Source: Oenanthe sinensis
Lineage: Eukaryota; Streptophyta; Magnoliopsida; Apiales; Apiaceae
Assembly (NCBI GenBank): GCA_028671895.1
Contig: CM053809.1
Location: 7,919,501 to 7,983,500 of the forward strand
Reading direction: 5' to 3'
Length of the DNA: 64,000 nucleotides
Shown: positions 25,901 to 39,327 of the stretch, piece after piece
Position numbering within the stretch: the stretch's first letter is position 1
Layout: the number at the start of each line of letters is the position of its first letter
Notes under the pieces: model-generated
Told to the model about the DNA's origin: nothing
The model's input: the letters and a program-made list of their open reading frames with translations, nothing else
Databases searched by the model: none
Translations under genes and position numbers: made by a program

Positions 25901-28900
25901 ATGGAAACAACTTATAGCTTCATTCTTGACTCGTTTGAACATGGAAATAACTTGTAAACTCTTTTAGGATCATTCTTGGCTCATTTAAACTTGAAAGTAA
26001 TTTGTAACAACTTGAGACTTCATTCTTTACTCGTTTGAACTTGAAAATAACTTGTAGATTCATTCTTGACTCATTAGAACATGGAAACAACTTGTAAACT
26101 CTTTTAGGATCATTTTTGGCGCATTTGAACATGAAAATAATTCATACCAACTTGAGACTTCATTATTGACTCGTTTGAACATGGAAACAACTTATAGCTT
26201 CATTCTTGACTCGTTTGAACATGGAAATAACTTGTAAACTCTTTTAGGATCATTCTTGGCTAATTTGAACTTGAAAGTAATTTGTAACAACTTGAGACTT
26301 CATTATTTACTCGTTTGAACTTGAAATCAACTTGTAGATTCATTCTTGACTCATTAGAACATGGAAACAACTTGTAAACTCTTTTAGGATCATTTTTGGC
26401 GCATTTGAACATGAAAATAATTCATACCAACTTGAGACTTCATTATTGACTCGTTTGAACATGGAAACAACTTATAGCTTCATTCTTGACTCGTTTGAAC
26501 ATGGAAATAACTTGTAAACTCTTTTAGGATCATTCTTGGCTCATTTGAACTTGAAAGTAATTTGTAACAACTTGAGACTTCATTCTTAACTCGTTTGAAC
26601 TTGAAAACAACTTGTAGATTTATTCTTGACTCATTTGAACATGGAAACAACATGTAAACCCTTTTAAGATCATTCTTGGCTCATTTGAACTTGAAAATAA
26701 TTTGTAACAACTTGAGACTTCATTCTTTACTCGTTTGAACTTGAAAACAACCTGTAGATTCATTATTGACTCATTAGAACATGGAAACAACTTGTGAACT
26801 CTTTTAGGATCATTTTTGGCGCATTTGAACATGAAAATAATTCATACCAACTTGAGACTTCATTATTGACTCGTTTGAACATGGAAACAACTTATAGCTT
26901 CATTCTTGACTCGTTTGAACATGGAAATAACTTGTAAACTCTTTTAGGATCATTCTTGGCTAATTTGAACTTGAAAGTAATTTGTAACAACTTGAGACTT
27001 CATTATTTACTCGTTTGAACATTGAAACAACTTATAGCTTCATTCTTGACTCGTTTGAACATGGAAATAACTTGTAAACTCTTTTAGGATCATTCTTGGC
27101 TCATTTAAACTTGAAAATAATTTGTAACAACTTGAGACTTCATTCTTTACTCGTTTGAACTTGAAAACAACTTGTAGATTCATTCTTGACTCATTAGAAC
27201 ATGGAAAATACATGTAAACTCTTTTAGGATCATTTTTGGCGCATTTGAACATGAAAATAATTCATACCAACTTGAGACTTCATTATTGACTCGTTTGAAC
27301 ATGGAAACAACTTATAGCTTCATTCTTGACTCATTTGAACATGGAAACAACTTGTAAACCCTTTTAAGATCATTCTTGGCTCATTTGAACTTGAAAGTAA
27401 TTTGTAACAACTTGAGACTTCATTATTTACTCGTTTGAACATTGAAACAACTTATAGCTTCATTCTTGACTCGTTTGAACATGGAAATAACTTGTAAACT
27501 CTTTTAGGATCATTCTTGGCTAATTTGAACTTGAAAGTAATTTGTAAGAACTTGAGACTTCATTCTTGATTCGTTTGAACATGGAAACGACTTATAGCTT
27601 CATTCTTGACTCGTTTAAACATGGAAACAACTTGTAAACTCTTTTAGGATCATTCTTGGCTCATTTAAACTTGAAAATAATTTGTAACAACTTGAGACTT
27701 CATTCTTTACTCGTTTGAACTTGAAAACAACTTGTAGATTCATTCTTGACTCATTAGAACATGGAAAATACTTGTAAACTCTTTTAGGATCATTTTTGGC
27801 GCATTTGAACATGAAAATAATTCATACCAACTTGAGACTTCATTATTGACTCGTTTGAACATGGAAACAACTTATAGCTTCATTCTTGACTCATTTGAAC
27901 ATGGAAACAACTTGTAAACCCTTTTAAGATCATTCTTGGCTCATTTGAACTTGAAAGTAATTTGTAACAACTTGAGACTTCATTCCTTACTCGTTTGAAC
28001 TTGAAAACAACTTTTAGATTCATTATTGACTCCTTAGAACATGGAAACAACATGTAAACTCTTTTAGGATCATTCTTGGCTCATTTTAACTTGAACATAA
28101 TTTTTAACAACTTGTGACTTCATTATTGACTCGTTTGAACTTGAAAATAACTTGTAGATTCATTCTTGACTCATTTAGAACATGGAAACAACTTGTAGAC
28201 TCTTTAGGATCATTCTTGGCTCATTTGAACATGAAAATAATTCATACCAACTTGAGACTGCATTATTGACTCGTTTGAACATGGAAACGACTTATAGCTT
28301 CATTCTTGATTCGTTTAAACATGGAAACAACTTGTAAACTCTTTTAGGATCATTCTTGACTCATTTGAACATGGAAATAACTTGTAAACTCTTTTCGGAT
28401 CATTCTTGACTAATTTGAACTTGAAAGTAATTTGTAACAACTTGAGTCTTCATTATTTACTCGTTTGAACTTGAAATCAACCTGTAGATTCATTCTTGAC
28501 TCATTAGAACATGGAAACAACTTGTAAACTCTTTTAGGATCATTCTTGACTCATTTGAACATGGAAATAACTTGTAAACTCTTTTAGGATCATTCTTGAC
28601 TAATTTGAACTTGAAAGTAATTTGTAACAACTTGAGACTTCATTATTTACTCGTTTGAACTTGAAATCAACCTGTAGATTCATTCTTGACTCATTAGAAC
28701 ATGGAAACAACTTGTAAACTCTTTTAGGATCATTTTTGGCGCATTTGAACATGAAAATAATTCATACCAACTTGAGACTTCATTATTGACTCGTTTGAAC
28801 ATGGATACAACTTATAGCTTCATTCTTGACTCGTTTGAACATGGAAATAACTTGTAAACTCTTTAAGGATCATTCTTGGCTCATTTGAACTTGAAAGTAA

Positions 28901-29440
28901 TTTGTAACAACTTGAGAATTCATTCTTTACTCGTTTGAACTTGAAAACAACTTGTAGATTCATTCTTGACTCATTAGAACATGGAAACAACTTGTAAACT
29001 CTTTTAGGATCATTCTTGACTCATTTCAACATGGAAATAACTTGTAAACTCTTTTAGGATCATTCTTGACTAATTTGAACTTGAAAGTAATTTGTAACAA
29101 CTTGAGACTTCATTCTTGATTCGTTTGAACATGGAAACGACTTATAGCTTCATTCTTGACTCGTTTAAACATGGAAACAACTTGTAAACTCTTTTAGGAT
29201 CATTCTTGGCTCATTTAAACTTGAAAATAATTTGTAACAACTTGAGACTTCATTCTTTACTCGTTTGAACTTGAAAACAACTTGTAGATTTATTCTTGAC
29301 TCATTTGAACATGGAAACAACTTGTAAACCCTTTCAAGATCATTCTTGGCTCATTTGAACTTGAACATAATTTGTAACAACTTTAGACTTCATTCTTTAG
29401 TCGTTTGAACTTGAAAATAACTTGTAGATTCATTCTTGAC
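22901..29440. repeat. 6.59-kb tandem super-repeat, copy 1
   Basis: Matches 29491-36030 at a constant 6590-bp offset without any indel that I could find. Shared rare variants include GAACAAGGAAATAAC (near 23700 and 30290), TTTTGCCGCATTTG (near 25136 and 31726), TCGTTTGAAGATGG (near 25511 and 32101), TCCTTAGAAC (28031 and 34621) and CTTTTCGGATC (near 28393 and 34983). By eye I saw only about eight substitutions between the copies. Confidence 0.92.
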
Positions 29441-29490
29441 TCGTTTGAACATGGAAATAACTTGTAGACTCTTTTAGGATCATTCTTGGC

Positions 29491-32400
29491 TCATTTGAAC
29501 ATGAAAATAATTCATACCAACTTGAGACTTCATTATTGACTCGTTTGAACATGGAAACAACTTATAGCTTCATTCTTGACTCGTTTGAACATGGAAATAA
29601 CTTGTAAACTCTTTTAGGATCATTCTTGGCTCAATTAAACTTGAAAGTAATTTGTAACAACTTGAGACTTCATTCTTTACCCGTTTGAACTTGAAAACAA
29701 CTTGTAGATTCATTCTTGACTCATTAGAACATGGAAACAACTTGTAAACTCTTTTATGATCATTTTTGGCGCATTTGAACATGAAAATAATTCATACCAA
29801 CTTGAGACTTCATTATTGACTCGTTTGAACATGGAAACAACTTATAGCTTCATTCTTGACTCGTTTGAACATGGAAATAACTTGTAGACTCTTTTAGGAT
29901 CATTCTTGGCTCATTTGACCTTGAAAATAATTTGTAACAACTTGAGACTTCATTATTTAGTCATTTGAACATTGAAACAACTTATAGCTTCATTCTTGAC
30001 TCGTTTGAACATGGAAATAACTTTGAAACTCTTTTAGGATCATTCTTGGCTAATTTGAACTTGAAAGTAATTTGTAACAACTTGAGACTTCATTCTTTAC
30101 ACGTTTGAACTTGAAATCAACTTGTAGATTCATTCTTGACTCATTAGAACATGGAAACAACTTGTGAACTCTTTTAGGATCATTTTTGGCGCATTTGAAC
30201 ATGAAAATAATTCATACCAACTTGAGACTTCATTATTGACTCGTTTGAACATGGAAACAACTTATAGCTTCATTCTTGACTCGTTTGAACAAGGAAATAA
30301 CTTGTAAACTCTTTTAGGATCATTCTTGGCTCATTTAAACTTGAAAGTAATTTGTAACAACTTGAGACTTCATTCTTTACTCGTTTGAACTTGAAAACAA
30401 CTTGTAGATTCATTCTTGACTCATTAGAACATGGAAACAACTTGTAAACTCTTTTAGGATCATTTTTGGCGCATTTGAACATGAAAATAATTCATACCAA
30501 CTTGAGACTTCATTATTGACTCGTTTGAACATGGAAACAACTTATAGCTTCATTCTTGACTTGTTTGAACATGGAAACAACTTGTAAACTCTTTTAGGAT
30601 CATTCTTGGCTCATTTGAACTTGAAAGTAATTTGTAACAACTTGAGACTTCATTCTTTACTCGTTTGAACTTGAAAACAACTTGTAGATTCATTCTTGAC
30701 TCATTAGAACATGGAAACAACTTGTGAACTCTTTTAGGATCATTTTTGGCGCATTTGAACATGAAAATAATTCATACCAACTTGAGACTTCATTATTGAC
30801 TCGTTTGAACATGGAAACAACTTATAGCTTCATTCTTAACTCGTTTGAACATGGAAATAACTTGTAAACTCTTTTAGGATCATTCTTGGCTCATTTAGAC
30901 TTGAAAGTAATTTGTAACAACTTGAGACTTCATTATTTACTCGTTTGAACTTGAAATCAACTTGTAGATTCATTCTTGACTCATTAGAACATGGAAACAA
31001 CTTGTAAACTCTTTTAGGATCATTTTTGGCGCATTTGAACATGAAAATAATTCATACCAACTTGAGACTTCATTATTGACTCGTTTGAACATGGAAACAA
31101 CTTATAGCTTCATTCTTGACTCGTTTGAACATGGAAATAACTTGTAAACTCTTTTAGGATCATTCTTGGCTCATTTAAACTTGAAAGTAATTTGTAACAA
31201 CTTGAGACTTCATTCTTTACCCGTTTGAACTTGAAAATAACTTGTAGATTCATTCTTGACTCATTAGAACATGGAAACAACTTGTAAACTCTTTTAGGAT
31301 CATTTTTGGCGCATTTGAACATGAAAATAATTCATACCAACTTGAGACTTCATTATTGACTCGTTTGAACATGGAAACAACTTATAGCTTCATTCTTGAC
31401 TCGTTTGAACATGGAAATAACTTGTAAACTCTTTTAGGATCATTCTTGGCTAATTTGAACTTGAAAGTAATTTGTAACAACTTGAGACTTCATTATTTAC
31501 TCGTTTGAACATTGAAACAACTTATAGCTTCATTCTTGACTCGTTTGAACATGGAAATAACTTGTAAACTCTTTTAGGATCATTCTTGGCTAATTTGAAC
31601 TTGAAAGTAATTTGTAACAACTTGAGACTTCATTCTTTACTTGTTTGAACTTGAAATCAACTTGTAGATTCATTCTTGACTCATTAGAACATGGAAACAA
31701 CTTGTGAACTCTTTTAGGATCATTTTTGCCGCATTTGAACATGAAAATAACTCATACCAACTTGAGACTTTATTATTGACTCGTTTGAACATGGAAACAA
31801 CTTATAGCTTCATTATTGACTCGTTTGAACATGGAAATAACTTGTAAACTCTTTTAGGATCATTCTTGGCTCATTTAAACTTGAAAGTAATTTGTAACAA
31901 CTTGAGACTTCATTCTTTACCCGTTTGAACTTGAAAACAACTTGTAGATTCATTCTTGACTCATTAGAACATGGAAACAACTTGTAAACTCTTTTAGGAT
32001 CATTTTTGGCGCATTTGAACATGAAAATAATTCATACCAACTTGAGACTTCATTATTGACTCGTTTGAACATGGAAACAACTTATAGCTTCATTCTTGAC
32101 TCGTTTGAAGATGGAAATAACTTGTAAACTCTTTTAGGATCATTCTTGGCTAATTTGAACTTGAAAGTAATTTGTAACAACTTGAGACTTCATTATTTAC
32201 TCGTTTGAACATTGAAACAACTTATAGCTTCATTCTTGACTCGTTTGAACATGGAAATAACTTGTAAACTCTTTTAGGATCATTCTTGGCTAATTTGAAC
32301 TTGAAAGTAATTTGTAACAACTTGAGACTTCATTCTTTACACGTTTGAACTTGAAATCAACTTGTAGATTCATTCTTGACTCATTAGAACATGGAAACAA

Positions 32401-35400
32401 CTTGTGAACTCTTTTAGGATCATTTTTGGCGCATTTGAACATGAAAATAATTCATACCAACTTGAGACTTCATTATTGACTCGTTTGAACATGGAAACAA
32501 CTTATAGCTTCATTCTTGACTCGTTTGAACATGGAAATAACTTGTAAACTCTTTTAGGATCATTCTTGGCTCATTTAAACTTGAAAGTAATTTGTAACAA
32601 CTTGAGACTTCATTCTTTACTCGTTTGAACTTGAAAATAACTTGTAGATTCATTCTTGACTCATTAGAACATGGAAACAACTTGTAAACTCTTTTAGGAT
32701 CATTTTTGGCGCATTTGAACATGAAAATAATTCATACCAACTTGAGACTTCATTATTGACTCGTTTGAACATGGAAACAACTTATAGCTTCATTCTTGAC
32801 TCGTTTGAACATGGAAATAACTTGTAAACTCTTTTAGGATCATTCTTGGCTAATTTGAACTTGAAAGTAATTTGTAACAACTTGAGACTTCATTATTTAC
32901 TCGTTTGAACTTGAAATCAACTTGTAGATTCATTCTTGACTCATTAGAACATGGAAACAACTTGTAAACTCTTTTAGGATCATTTTTGGCGCATTTGAAC
33001 ATGAAAATAATTCATACCAACTTGAGACTTCATTATTGACTCGTTTGAACATGGAAACAACTTATAGCTTCATTCTTGACTCGTTTGAACATGAAAATAA
33101 CTTGTAAACTCTTTTAGGATCATTCTTGGCTCATTTGAACTTGAAAGTAATTTGTAACAACTTGAGACTTCATTCTTAACTCGTTTGAACTTGAAAACAA
33201 CTTGTAGATTTATTCTTGACTCATTTGAACATGGAAACAACATGTAAACCCTTTTAAGATCATTCTTGGCTCATTTGAACTTGAAAATAATTTGTAACAA
33301 CTTGAGACTTCATTCTTTACTCGTTTGAACTTGAAAACAACCTGTAGATTCATTATTGACTCATTATAACATGGAAACAACTTGTGAACTCTTTTAGGAT
33401 CATTTTTGGCGCATTTGAACATGAAAATAATTCATACCAACTTGAGACTTCATTATTGACTCGTTTGAACATGGAAACAACTTATAGCTTCATTCTTGAC
33501 TCGTTTGAACATGGAAATAACTTGTAAACTCTTTTAGGATCATTCTTGGCTAATTTGAACTTGAAAGTAATTTGTAACAACTTGAGACTTCATTATTTAC
33601 TCGTTTGAACATTGAAACAACTTATAGCTTCATTCTTGACTCGTTTGAACATGGAAATAACTTGTAAACTCTTTTAGGATCATTCTTGGCTCATTTAAAC
33701 TTGAAAATAATTTGTAACAACTTGAGACTTCATTCTTTACTCGTTTGAACTTGAAAACAACTTGTAGATTCATTCTTGACTCATTAGAACATGGAAAATA
33801 CTTGTAAACTCTTTTAGGATCATTTTTGGCGCATTTGAACATGAAAATAATTCATACCAACTTGAGACTTCATTATTGACTCGTTTGAACATGGAAACAA
33901 CTTATAGCTTCATTCTTGACTCATTTGAACATGGAAACAACTTGTAAACCCTTTTAAGATCATTCTTGGCTCATTTGAACTTGAAAGTAATTTGTAACAA
34001 CTTGAGACTTCATTATTTACTCGTTTGAACATTGAAACAACTTATAGCTTCATTCTTGACTCGTTTGAACATGGAAATAACTTGTAAACTCTTTTAGGAT
34101 CATTCTTGGCTAATTTGAACTTGAAAGTAATTTGTAACAACTTGAGACTTCATTCTTGATTCGTTTGAACATGGAAACGACTTATAGCTTCATTCTTGAC
34201 TCGTTTAAACATGGAAACAACTTGTAAACTCTTTTAGGATCATTCTTGGCTCATTTAAACTTGAAAATAATTTGTAACAACTTGAGACTTCATTCTTTAC
34301 TCGTTTGAACTTGAAAACAACTTGTAGATTCATTCTTGACTCATTAGAACATGGAAAATACTTGTAAACTCTTTTAGGATCATTTTTGGCGCATTTGAAC
34401 ATGAAAATAATTCATACCAACTTGAGACTTCATTATTGACTCGTTTGAACATGGAAACAACTTATAGCTTCATTCTTGACTCATTTGAACATGGAAACAA
34501 CTTGTAAACCCTTTTAAGATCATTCTTGGCTCATTTGAACTTGAAAGTAATTTGTAACAACTTGAGACTTCATTCCTTACTCGTTTGAACTTGAAAACAA
34601 CTTTTAGATTCATTATTGACTCCTTAGAACATGGAAACAACATGTAAACTCTTTTAGGATCATTCTTGGCTCATTTTAACTTGAACATAATTTTTAACAA
34701 CTTGTGACTTCATTATTGACTCGTTTGAACTTGAAAATAACTTGTAGATTCATTCTTGACTCATTTAGAACATGGAAACAACTTGTAGACTCTTTAGGAT
34801 CATTCTTGGCTCATTTGAACATGAAAATAATTCATACCAACTTGAGACTGCATTATTGACTCGTTTGAACATGGAAACGACTTATAGCTTCATTCTTGAT
34901 TCGTTTAAACATGGAAACAACTTGTAAACTCTTTTAGGATCATTCTTGACTCATTTGAACATGGAAATAACTTGTAAACTCTTTTCGGATCATTCTTGAC
35001 TAATTTGAACTTGAAAGTAATTTGTAACAACTTGAGTCTTCATTATTTACTCGTTTGAACTTGAAATCAACCTGTAGATTCATTCTTGACTCATTAGAAC
35101 ATGGAAACAACTTGTAAACTCTTTTAGGATCATTCTTGACTCATTTGAACATGGAAATAACTTGTAAACTCTTTTAGGATCATTCTTGACTAATTTGAAC
35201 TTGAAAGTAATTTGTAACAACTTGAGACTTCATTATTTACTCGTTTGAACTTGAAATCAACCTGTAGATTCATTCTTGACTCATTAGAACATGGAAACAA
35301 CTTGTAAACTCTTTTAGGATCATTTTTGGCGCATTTGAACATGAAAATAATTCATACCAACTTGAGACTTCATTATTGACTCGTTTGAACATGGATACAA

Positions 35401-36030
35401 CTTATAGCTTCATTCTTGACTCGTTTGAACATGGAAATAACTTGTAAACTCTTTAAGGATCATTCTTGGCTCATTTGAACTTGAAAGTAATTTGTAACAA
35501 CTTGAGAATTCATTCTTTACTCGTTTGAACTTGAAAACAACTTGTAGATTCATTCTTGACTCATTAGAACATGGAAACAACTTGTAAACTCTTTTAGGAT
35601 CATTCTTGACTCATTTCAACATGGAAATAACTTGTAAACTCTTTTAGGATCATTCTTGACTAATTTGAACTTGAAAGTAATTTGTAACAACTTGAGACTT
35701 CATTCTTGATTCGTTTGAACATGGAAACGACTTATAGCTTCATTCTTGACTCGTTTAAACATGGAAACAACTTGTAAACTCTTTTAGGATCATTCTTGGC
35801 TCATTTAAACTTGAAAATAATTTGTAACAACTTGAGACTTCATTCTTTACTCGTTTGAACTTGAAAACAACTTGTAGATTTATTCTTGACTCATTTGAAC
35901 ATGGAAACAACTTGTAAACCCTTTCAAGATCATTCTTGGCTCATTTGAACTTGAACATAATTTGTAACAACTTTAGACTTCATTCTTTAGTCGTTTGAAC
36001 TTGAAAATAACTTGTAGATTCATTCTTGAC
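29491..36030. repeat. 6.59-kb tandem super-repeat, copy 2
   Basis: Second copy at +6590 bp, separated from the first by a junction of about one 50-bp module (29441-29490). Similarity ends at about 36030, where copy 2 reads TCATTTAAAACATGG while copy 1 at 29440 reads TCGTTTGAACATGG. Private changes in this copy include TTGTTTGAAC at 30561 (TCATTTGAAC in copy 1) and TCATTATAAC at about 33361. Confidence 0.92.
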
Positions 36031-38265
36031 TCATTTAAAACATGGAAACAACTTGTAGACTCTTTAGCATCATTTTTGGCCCATTTGAACATGAAAATAA
36101 TTCATACCAACTTGAGACTTCATTATTGACTCGTTTGAACATGGAAACGACTTATAGCTTCATTCTTGACTCGTTTAAACGTGGAAACAACTTGTAAACT
36201 CTTTTAGGATCATTCTTGACTCATTTGAACATGGAAATAATTTGTAACAACTTAAGACTTCATTCTTGATTCGTTTGAACATGGAAACGACTTATAGCTT
36301 CATTCTTGACTCGTTTAAACATGGAAACAACTTGTAAACTCTTTTAGGATCATTCTTGGCTCATTTAAACTTGAAAATAATTTGTAACTACTTGAGACTT
36401 CATTCTTTACTCGTTTGAACTTGAAAACAACTTGTAGATTCATTCTTGACTCATTAGAACATGGAAAAAACTTGTAAACTCTTTTAGGATCATTTTTGGC
36501 GCATTTGAACATGAAAATAATTCATACCAACCTGAGACTTCATTATTGACTCGTTTGAACATGGAAACGACTTATAGCTTCATTCTTGACTCGTTTAAAC
36601 ATGAAAACAACTTGTAAACTCTTTTAGGATCATTCTTGACTCATTTGAACATGGAAATAACTTGTAAACTCTTTTAGAATCATTCTTGGCTCATTTGAAC
36701 TTGAAAGTAATTTGTAACAACTTAAGACTTCATTCTTTATTCGTTTGAACATGGAAACGACTTATAGCTTCATTCTTGACTCGTTTAAACATGGAAACAA
36801 CTTGTAAACTCTTTTAGGATCATTCTTGGCTCATTTAAACTTGAAAATAATTTGTAACAACTTGAGACTTCATTCTTTACTCGTTTGAACTTGAAAACAA
36901 CTTGTAGATTTATTCTTGACTCATTTGAACATGGAAACAACATGTAAACCCTTTTAAGATCATTCTTGGCTCATTTGAACTTGAAAATAATTTGTAACAA
37001 CTTGAGACTTCATTCTTTACTCGTTTGAACTTGAAAACAACCTGTAGATTCATTATTGACTCATTAGAACATGGAAACAACTTGTAAACTCTTTTAGGAT
37101 CATTCTTGGCTCATTTGATCTTGAACATAATTTTTAACAACTTTAGACTTCATTCTTTAGTCGTTTGAACTTGAAAACAACTTGTAGATTCATTCTTGAC
37201 TCATTTAGAACATGGAAACAACTTGTAGACTCTTTAGGATCATTCTTGGCTCATTTGAACATGAAAATAATTCATACCAACTTGAGACTTCATTATTGAC
37301 TCGTTTGAACATGGAAACGACTTATAGCTTCATTCTTGATTCGTTTAAACATGGAAACAACTTGTAAACTCTTTTAGGATCATTCTTGACTCATTTGAAC
37401 ATGGAAATAACTTGTAAACTCTTTTCGGATCATTCTTGACTAATTTGAACTTGAAAGTAATTTGTAACAACTTGAGACTTCATTATTTACTCGTTTGAAC
37501 TTGAAATCAACCTGTAGATTCATTCTTGACTCATTAGAACATGGAAACAACTTGTAAACTCTTTTAGGATCATTCTTGACTCATTTGAACATGGAAATAA
37601 CTTGTAAACTCTTTTAGGATCATTCTTGACTAATTTGAAATTGAAAGTAATTTGTAACAACTTGAGACTTCATTATTTACTCGTTTGAACTTGAAATCAA
37701 CCTGTAGATTCATTCTTGACTCATTAGAACATGGAAACAACTTGTAAACTCTTTTAGGATCATTTTTGGCGCATTTGAACATGAAAATAATTCATACCAA
37801 CTTGAGACTTCATTATTGACTCGTTTGAACATGGATACAACTTATAACTTCATTCTTGACTCGTTTGAACATGGAAATAACTTGTAAACTCTTTTAGGAT
37901 CATTCTTGGCTCATTTGAACTTGAAAGTAATTTGTAACAACTTGAGAATTCATTCTTTACTCGTTTGAACTTGAAAACAACTTGTAGATTCATTCTTGAC
38001 TCATTAGAACATGGAAACAACTTGTAAACTCTTTTAGGATCATTCTTGGCTCATTTGAACTTGAAAATAATTTGTAACAACTTGAGACTTCATTCTTTAC
38101 TCGTTTGAACTTGAAAACAACTTGTAGATTTATTCTTGACTCATTTGAACATTGAAACAACTTGTAAACTCTTTTAGGATCATTTTTGGCTCATTTGAAC
38201 ATGAAAATAATTCATACCAACTTGAGACTTCATTATTGACTCGTTTGAACATGGAAACAACTTAT
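36031..38265. repeat. Satellite stretch with a 2.44-kb spaced copy
   Basis: Satellite up to the LTR insertion. About 37200-38030 repeats about 34760-35590 at a 2440-bp offset. The shared markers are GTAGACTCTTTAGGATC, GATTCGTTTAAACATGG, CTTTTCGGATC and GAGAATTCATTC. GAAACGACTT modules become common here, so the change of module type precedes the LTR insertion. Confidence 0.75.
38261..38265. repeat. Left target-site duplication CTTAT
   Basis: CTTAT lies directly before the TGTAACG end of the insertion and is identical to 42498-42502. Five bases is the usual duplication made by plant LTR retrotransposon integrases. The target was inside a C' satellite module. Confidence 0.93.
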
Positions 38266-38271
38266 TGTAAC

Positions 38272-38279
38272 GATCGAGG
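38272..38279 (+). repeat. Subterminal inverted repeat, left arm (GATCGAGG)
   Basis: GATCGAGG sits 6 bp inside the 5' end of the LTR. Its exact reverse complement CCTCGATC is at 42463-42470, 27 bp inside the 3' end. Together with the TGTAACG/CGTCACA ends this gives two nested inverted pairs, which could be recognised by integrase or could be coincidental. Confidence 0.6.
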
Positions 38280-38462
38280 TAAGTAAATCTATTTGAATAA
38301 TATGAGGAATATGATTTATGTGATTTAATGTGTTAAGATATGATAGGTGGTCATTTTATATGTTTGGTTGACTGCCTGTTTGACTGCATTATGCTTAAGT
38401 GTTTTGATTAGGTGTTTAATTGATTTTATGCTTAATTGAGTAATTGTTTGATTTTTTATAAA

Positions 38463-38955
38463 ATTATTGGTGTGTCCAATAATGATGAAATTTTATATGT
38501 AGCTTCTATGTGATTTTAGAGACTTTCTAAAAATAGTGGTGTATTTGATTCTAGTCCCAGTAATTTTATATAAATCTTTCATTCCTTTTTTATTCTAGAG
38601 ATATTACTCTTCTAAATTCCATATTTAATTATTGGAATGTCCAAAAATCATGAAATCTTTTCCAAAATGATCCTTATATATTCTGAGTCTTTTGAAAAAT
38701 AGAAGTTTATTTTATTCGAGCCCAAAATTATTTTTAATGATTTTTCTACTCTTATTTCCTATTTATGCACTAAAACTTCAAAGATTTTTAATTAATTATT
38801 GATTCATCAGAGAAATATTTTAAAAATATGGGGAAGCTTCTAAATTCATGCTCTTAATTTTAAAAATATAAAACTTATTTTTGTACTTCAATTATATAAA
38901 AATTCGAATTGTTTAATGGTTTTATTCAGAAAAACAGCAATTGTGAAATTACTGT
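38463..38955. repeat. Three diverged internal repeats of about 165 bp in the LTR
   Basis: ATTATTGG begins similar segments at 38463 and 38628, and ATTATTGA begins a third at 38795, spacings of 165 and 167 bp. The first two share TGTCCAA, ATCATGAAAT-like and TTTT(C/G)(T/A)AAAAATAG-like blocks in the same order. The third is much weaker. This reads as an old tandem expansion in the 5' (U3-like) part of the LTR, where such repeats often hold promoter elements. The alignment was done by eye. Confidence 0.45.
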
Positions 38956-39079
38956 TTTGCCCTTGTCTTTGTTTTGTAAAAAGCCACCGCCCACTAACTA
39001 TTTCACTTGCTCTGCATCAGCTGTGTTTAGGTCTCGTTTCTTGTCTCCATGGCGATTTTCTTGATGCCCTTCGATTTAT

Positions 39080-39088
39080 CTATAAATT
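39080..39088 (+). promoter_or_regulatory. Possible TATA box (CTATAAATT)
   Basis: CTATAAATT resembles the plant TATA consensus. It is preceded by a comparatively GC-rich stretch (AAAAAGCCACCGCCCACTAA at about 38980) unlike the surrounding AT-rich sequence. Transcription would be expected to start about 30 bp downstream. Other TATA-like strings occur in this AT-rich element, so confidence is limited. Confidence 0.3.
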
Positions 39089-39181
39089 ACTCATGTCCTA
39101 GTTATGCTATGTTAATGATTTCTTGTACTACTTGTAGTCTTCGAAGCTAGCTGTGTTTGGTGTATGTATGTGCGTATGCCG

Positions 39182-39194
39182 TATATATATATAT
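39182..39194. repeat. (TA)n microsatellite
   Basis: Thirteen bases of alternating TA just before CGGGGTTTGAG. Too short to carry much meaning. It could also act as a TATA element. Confidence 0.7.
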
Positions 39195-39327
39195 CGGGGT
39201 TTGAGTTTTGAGTTGCATGCAATGGCTGCTATGATTTGATTCTTGTGATTTATGCTGGTACAATGCTAGGTATGCAATCCTTGTAGCTTAGATGTTGAGA
39301 TACCGAGAATCGGGACTCCATCGGAAG

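Larger units (their letters stand above)
1..38265. repeat. Satellite array, left arm (140/280-bp units)
   Basis: Continuous head-to-tail tandem repeat with no unique sequence and no inverted segment that I can see. Each 140-bp unit is three related modules of about 50, 50 and 40 bp, most starting with GAACATGGAAA or GAACTTGAAA and ending in TCATTT, TCGTTT, GCATTT or TCATTA. Alternating diverged units form 280-bp dimers. Left-arm modules often carry GGCGCATTT and GAACATTGAAAC. Modules with GAAACGACTT and CTCGTTTAAAC are scattered from 2.4 kb and become common beyond about 36 kb. Single-base slips give 49-mers (GTAACTC for GTAAACTC, near 567) and 41-mers (CATTTAGAAC, near 2180). Centromeric, pericentromeric or subtelomeric heterochromatin would all fit; the sequence does not decide. 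The whole 38-kb arm contains no supportable gene. Confidence 0.97.
38266..39079 (+). promoter_or_regulatory. Putative U3 region of the LTR
   Basis: AT-rich sequence from the LTR start to the TATA candidate. It contains the diverged 165-bp repeats and no credible gene. A 61-codon ORF at 38916-39101 has no recognisable domain and is treated as chance. Calling the region U3 is an inference from its position before the TATA-like motif. Confidence 0.35.

Noticed and set aside
1..38265. CRISPR-like array of regular repeats
   Set aside because: There are no unique spacers between constant repeats and no cas genes. The whole period is repetitive, which marks a satellite.
38916..39101. 61-codon plus-strand ORF in the LTR
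   Set aside because: No recognisable domain, cysteine-rich and low in complexity, and overlapping the TATA candidate. A 61-codon ORF is expected by chance in 4 kb.
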